Source of the DNA: Anaerolinea sp.
GTDB lineage: Bacteria; Chloroflexota; Anaerolineae; Anaerolineales; Anaerolineaceae
Length of the DNA stretch: 8,640 bases
Assembly (NCBI GenBank): GCA_013824385.1
Contig: PNNU01000121.1
Span: 1 to 8,640, forward strand
Direction: 5' to 3'
The notes beneath the pieces are model-generated. The model saw nothing but the letters and a program-made list of their open reading frames with translations, was not told the DNA's origin and ran no database searches. Within the stretch, counting starts at the first letter, position 1; every line of letters begins with the position of its first letter. The position numbers and the translations under genes are program-made. This document shows, in pieces, positions 6,184 through 8,640 of the stretch.

Positions 6184-7146
6184 ATGAGACTTGGTGGAAA
6201 GATCAATTCATTTTCTAAGAGTACTCTACAATTTAGTTTGTTCCTGTATATTTTTATTTCGGGTTGCTCACAAATCATTTTTGAGCCTACCGAGTTTATG
6301 TCCTCCAATTCCTCATCTACACCAGTGGTTGAGAGGATGAAAAAAGAAACAGGAGATGCATCGGTAGATGTTGTATTGACCTCAACGATGCCTATTATTG
6401 ATGGATCAAAATTCCTCACAACTATCTCCCCAAAGGACGAAATGACTATGGTATTTGTGCCAAATGGAGAGTTTCTGATGGGTTCCGTAAACGGAGAGGG
6501 GGATAGTGATGAAGAACCACAACACTCGGTTTTCTTGGATTCCTACTGGATAGACCAATTCGAAATAACAAACGCCATGTATGCTAATTGCGTGAATGCT
6601 GGTGTTTGTTCTTTACCGGTATCCCTGGCTTCATATTCCATTAGCCATTATTTTGGCAATCCCGAATACGAAGATTTTCCGGTTGTAAATGTTACCTGGT
6701 ATCAAGCAAGGAAGTATTGTCAATGGGTTGAAAGAAGTCTGCCCTCTGAGGCTCAATGGGAAAAAGCTGCTCGTGGTAATAATGGTGCAAAATATCCCTG
6801 GGGAAATACCGACCCGAATGAAAAATTAGCTAATTATTCTGAAATAAAGAATGATTTATCAAGGGTGGGATGTTTTCCTCAAGGGGCGAGTCCATATGGA
6901 GCCATGGACATGGCTGGAAACGCAGCAGAGTGGGTCGAGGACTTCTACGGAGAATATCCAACCACAACTTATACTTTTGCAAACCCTTTAGGTCCTGAAA
7001 CAGGCAGCTACCGTATCTTGCGTGGGGGTTCATGGATAATAGGGCCTTACCTCATTCGTAGTTCGGAACGCTTTTGGGCGAGTCCTTTTTATGCAGATTA
7101 TGACAGTGGTTTCCGTTGTGCGCTGGCGCAACAATCGAATCAATAA
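6184..7146 (+). CDS. SUMF1/FGE-sulfatase-domain lipoprotein, non-canonical active site
   Basis: Protein of 320 residues, probably anchored outside the membrane. A signal peptide ends in a lipobox ISGC with Cys28, followed by a Ser/Thr-rich linker (about 38-80). Residues 88-313 form a complete FGE-sulfatase domain: MVFVPNGEFLMGS, DEEPQHSVFLDSYWIDQFEITNAMY (109-133), FPVVNVTWYQARKYCQWV, LPSEAQWEKAARG (186-198), YPWGN, GAMDMAGNAAEWVEDF, RILRGGSW (277-284) and the terminal SGFRCA. In true formylglycine-generating enzymes a copper-binding cysteine follows GGS within a few residues, with a second one soon after; here the segment is GGSWIIGPYLIRSS, without cysteine. It is therefore unlikely to be a sulfatase-activating enzyme and may be a binding protein or another reaction on this C-type-lectin-like fold. 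AAAGG precedes the ATG by a few bases and overlaps the previous stop. Confidence 0.92.
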   Translation: MRLGGKINSFSKSTLQFSLFLYIFISGCSQIIFEPTEFMSSNSSSTPVVERMKKETGDASVDVVLTSTMPIIDGSKFLTTISPKDEMTMVFVPNGEFLMGSVNGEGDSDEEPQHSVFLDSYWIDQFEITNAMYANCVNAGVCSLPVSLASYSISHYFGNPEYEDFPVVNVTWYQARKYCQWVERSLPSEAQWEKAARGNNGAKYPWGNTDPNEKLANYSEIKNDLSRVGCFPQGASPYGAMDMAGNAAEWVEDFYGEYPTTTYTFANPLGPETGSYRILRGGSWIIGPYLIRSSERFWASPFYADYDSGFRCALAQQSNQ

Positions 7147-7264
7147 CATAATTCTGTTGCAATGCTGTCGATTATTTATTGTCAAAATATGAATAGAGTG
7201 TATTATTTCAGGTATTGACGAGTTAGTGGGACTATTATTTCTGATTTTTTATTCACTAAAATTA
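7147..7264. other. Convergent intergenic region without a clear terminator
   Basis: AT-rich 118 bp between two convergent genes. The only hairpin seen is TAGT-GGG-ACTA (7224-7234), a 4 bp stem followed after 11 nt by a T-run; it is too weak to call an intrinsic terminator. No gene or repeat was recognised. Confidence 0.5.
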
Positions 7265-7876
7265 TTAAGATGATTCCGCTTCGTGTGTATTCTCTTGCAT
7301 TAATTCCATACGTGCGGCGGCTTCAATCTGTGCGGCGGATGACGCAACAGCACGATCCGCAGCAGAAGGATCTGCCGGAGCCATGGCAGTGCGTTTAACA
7401 TGCTCCATTTTGTTGATCGTGGCAGTCGGGTCTCCATCAACCGAACTTGAATCAATGGATACTTCGCCGCCAACCGCATAACGCTGGCCGTCGGGTCCCG
7501 TTTGATATTGATAGTTGGCGCCTTTACGCACCAGATTGCCGCCCACCATCACATGCGCCAATTCGTGTGAACGTACTTCCTGATCGCGGGATTTTAGATC
7601 CGAAATTTGTTTCAATTCTTCAGAAGAAAGCTTGGTTTGTCCAGAAGAAAGCGGTGTATTTTCTGAACCCGGAGATTTTTTAACCAACCCCAATTGTTTC
7701 AGGGCTTCTTCAGAGATGGTTACCCTGGCAGATCGAGTGTTTTCTTTATTTATTTCTTGCGTTTTGGATTCGTTTATTTTCTTGTAATCATTCGAAACAA
7801 TAGAAGGGGCATAAGCGACAGCCGATGCCTGATCTTTTTGTGCATAGACTCGTGATATATTCCCAATCATAGACAT
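7265..7876 (-). CDS. CJM1_0395/SprA-family putative zinc metalloprotease
   Basis: Protein of 203 residues matching the SprA-related family (often annotated 'putative metalloprotease CJM1_0395 family'). A low-complexity polar N-terminus (about 1-80, including SARVTISEEALKQLGL at 49-64) precedes the conserved core. The core contains SRDQEVRSHELAHVMVGG with the zinc-binding HELAH at 104-108, NYQYQTGPDGQRYAVGGEVSID (121-142), and a long alanine-rich helix (MAPADPSAADRAVASSAAQIEAAARMEL). The two HExxH histidines and the glutamate are intact; a third ligand cannot be assigned with certainty. No signal peptide or membrane segment is evident, so it is probably cytoplasmic or exported by another route. 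The ATG at 7876 has only a weak AGG upstream. It lies 62 bp downstream of a diguanylate cyclase gene in the same direction. Family recognition is firm; natural substrates are not known from the sequence. Confidence 0.88.
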   Translation of the reverse strand: MSMIGNISRVYAQKDQASAVAYAPSIVSNDYKKINESKTQEINKENTRSARVTISEEALKQLGLVKKSPGSENTPLSSGQTKLSSEELKQISDLKSRDQEVRSHELAHVMVGGNLVRKGANYQYQTGPDGQRYAVGGEVSIDSSSVDGDPTATINKMEHVKRTAMAPADPSAADRAVASSAAQIEAAARMELMQENTHEAESS

Positions 7877-7938
7877 ATGCCTATCGATTTGAGTACATCT
7901 ATACTTTACTCTCTTTTGAATGATTTTTCAAGTGGGTT

Positions 7939-8640
7939 TCAATGATTAGATAAACTCTTTTTAAGATGGAAGGTCCACAATGTTGTTTTGTTGCGGCCCG
8001 CATGTTTGGATGCATACAGTGCCTGGTCAGCGCGATCTATCAACTCTTCAAGTGTATTACATGTTTTATTTAGTTCTGCCAACCCAAGGCTAATGGTTAT
8101 TAAAATTTGACCATGTGCGGAGTATATTGGGGTTATTTCACATTCGCGTCTCAATCGTTCAGCGGTTGACATGGCTTCGGGTAGGGTAGTTTCAGGTAAC
8201 AGAATGATAAATTCTTCACCTCCGTAGCGCGCCAGGATATCAATATTACGCAGATTGTTTTTGCACAAGGCTGCCAAAGACGCCAGAGCCTGATCTCCTG
8301 CTAGGTGTCCGTAGGTGTCGTTGACTATCTTGAATTGGTCCAGATCAATCATGATTGCGCAGAGGGGACGGTTATAACGGAGTGAACGTTCAAATTCTTT
8401 GGAAGCCGTTTCCTCAAATTTTCGGCGGTTAAATAATTGAGTTAGCGGATCGGTAGTCGCCAGTTTTTGAACTTCGTCAAAAAGACGGGCGTTTTCAATG
8501 GCTATGGCAACATTGGCGGCTAATAATTCAAGGGTCTCTCGATCATCTTTGGTGTACATGTTTGGCTTATAGCTTTGGGTAGTGATTATGCCTATATTTT
8601 TTGATCCGATTTTCAGCGGCACAACCAAAATGGATTGGGA
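7939..8640 (-). CDS. GAF-GGDEF diguanylate cyclase, C-terminal part (open at right edge)
   Basis: C-terminal 233 residues of a signalling enzyme making cyclic di-GMP from two GTP. The frame stays open to base 8640, so the N-terminus, probably with more sensory sequence, is outside. The visible part begins with the end of a GAF domain (SILVVPLKIGSKNIGIITTQ, then LELLAANVAIAIENARLF) and a short coiled linker. The GGDEF domain follows, starting at TTDPLTQLFNRRKF. Metal-binding aspartates are in MIDLDQFK, the active loop is GGEEF (8209-8223), and the RNID I-site lies five residues before it, so activity and product inhibition are both expected. It ends at NKTTLWTFHLKKSLSNH. GAF domains bind small ligands; which one is not evident. 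It may be co-transcribed with the metalloprotease gene downstream. Confidence 0.95.
   Translation of the reverse strand, partial: SQSILVVPLKIGSKNIGIITTQSYKPNMYTKDDRETLELLAANVAIAIENARLFDEVQKLATTDPLTQLFNRRKFEETASKEFERSLRYNRPLCAIMIDLDQFKIVNDTYGHLAGDQALASLAALCKNNLRNIDILARYGGEEFIILLPETTLPEAMSTAERLRRECEITPIYSAHGQILITISLGLAELNKTCNTLEELIDRADQALYASKHAGRNKTTLWTFHLKKSLSNH

Noticed and set aside
7224..7250. Possible terminator: TAGT-GGG-ACTA hairpin and a following T-run
   Set aside because: The 4 bp AT-rich stem is too weak and the T-run is 11 nt away.
7846..7876. Flagellar sigma-28-like boxes on the minus strand just before the metalloprotease start (TAAAGTAT, then ATCGATAG after 12 bp)
   Set aside because: The second box matches only 5 of 8, the spacer is one base long, the transcript would be leaderless, and no flagellar gene is in the window.
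7916..7947. Short inverted repeat TTGAA-6N-TTCAA and a 7 bp direct repeat AATGATT between cyclase and metalloprotease genes
   Set aside because: Too short to exceed chance in AT-rich sequence, and no supporting tail or promoter alignment.

Overview
The window looks like chromosomal DNA from an environmental bacterium, most plausibly Chloroflexota (Anaerolineae-like). That placement is an inference from protein character: a PadR-controlled FtsX-type exporter, a small NTF2-like secreted protein, a SUMF1-domain lipoprotein and an SGNH-like exported protein in a mid-GC genome. No rRNA, tRNA, CRISPR array, insertion sequence or phage gene was seen.

Region 1 (1-4627, all minus strand) is a PadR-regulated ABC export operon. 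In transcription order it holds a consensus promoter (4600-4627) overlapped by an AT-rich near-palindrome, a PadR-family regulator (4569-3988), a MacB/LolD-type ATPase (3940-3203), an 845-residue permease with two FtsX domains (3206-669, ATGA overlap with the ATPase) and, after 109 bp, a second LolC/E-like permease that runs off the left edge (559-1). The regulator probably senses a toxic or envelope-active compound and controls both itself and the exporter. The exported substrate cannot be read from sequence.

Region 2 (4628-7146, plus strand) is a visibly AT-richer three-gene cassette of exported proteins, divergent from the ABC operon. It encodes an SGNH-hydrolase-like protein with a signal peptide in which the usual catalytic residues look replaced (4851-5738), a 127-residue NTF2-like secreted protein or lipoprotein (5792-6175), and a SUMF1/FGE-fold lipoprotein lacking the formylglycine-generating cysteines (6184-7146). 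Tight spacing suggests one transcript. This cassette is the least ordinary part of the window.

Region 3 (7265-8640, minus strand, convergent with region 2) holds the end of a GAF-GGDEF diguanylate cyclase (8640-7939, open at the right edge), followed after 62 bp by a CJM1_0395/SprA-family putative zinc metalloprotease (7876-7265). The cyclase has intact GGEEF and I-site motifs. The 118 bp between regions 2 and 3 contain no gene and no convincing terminator.
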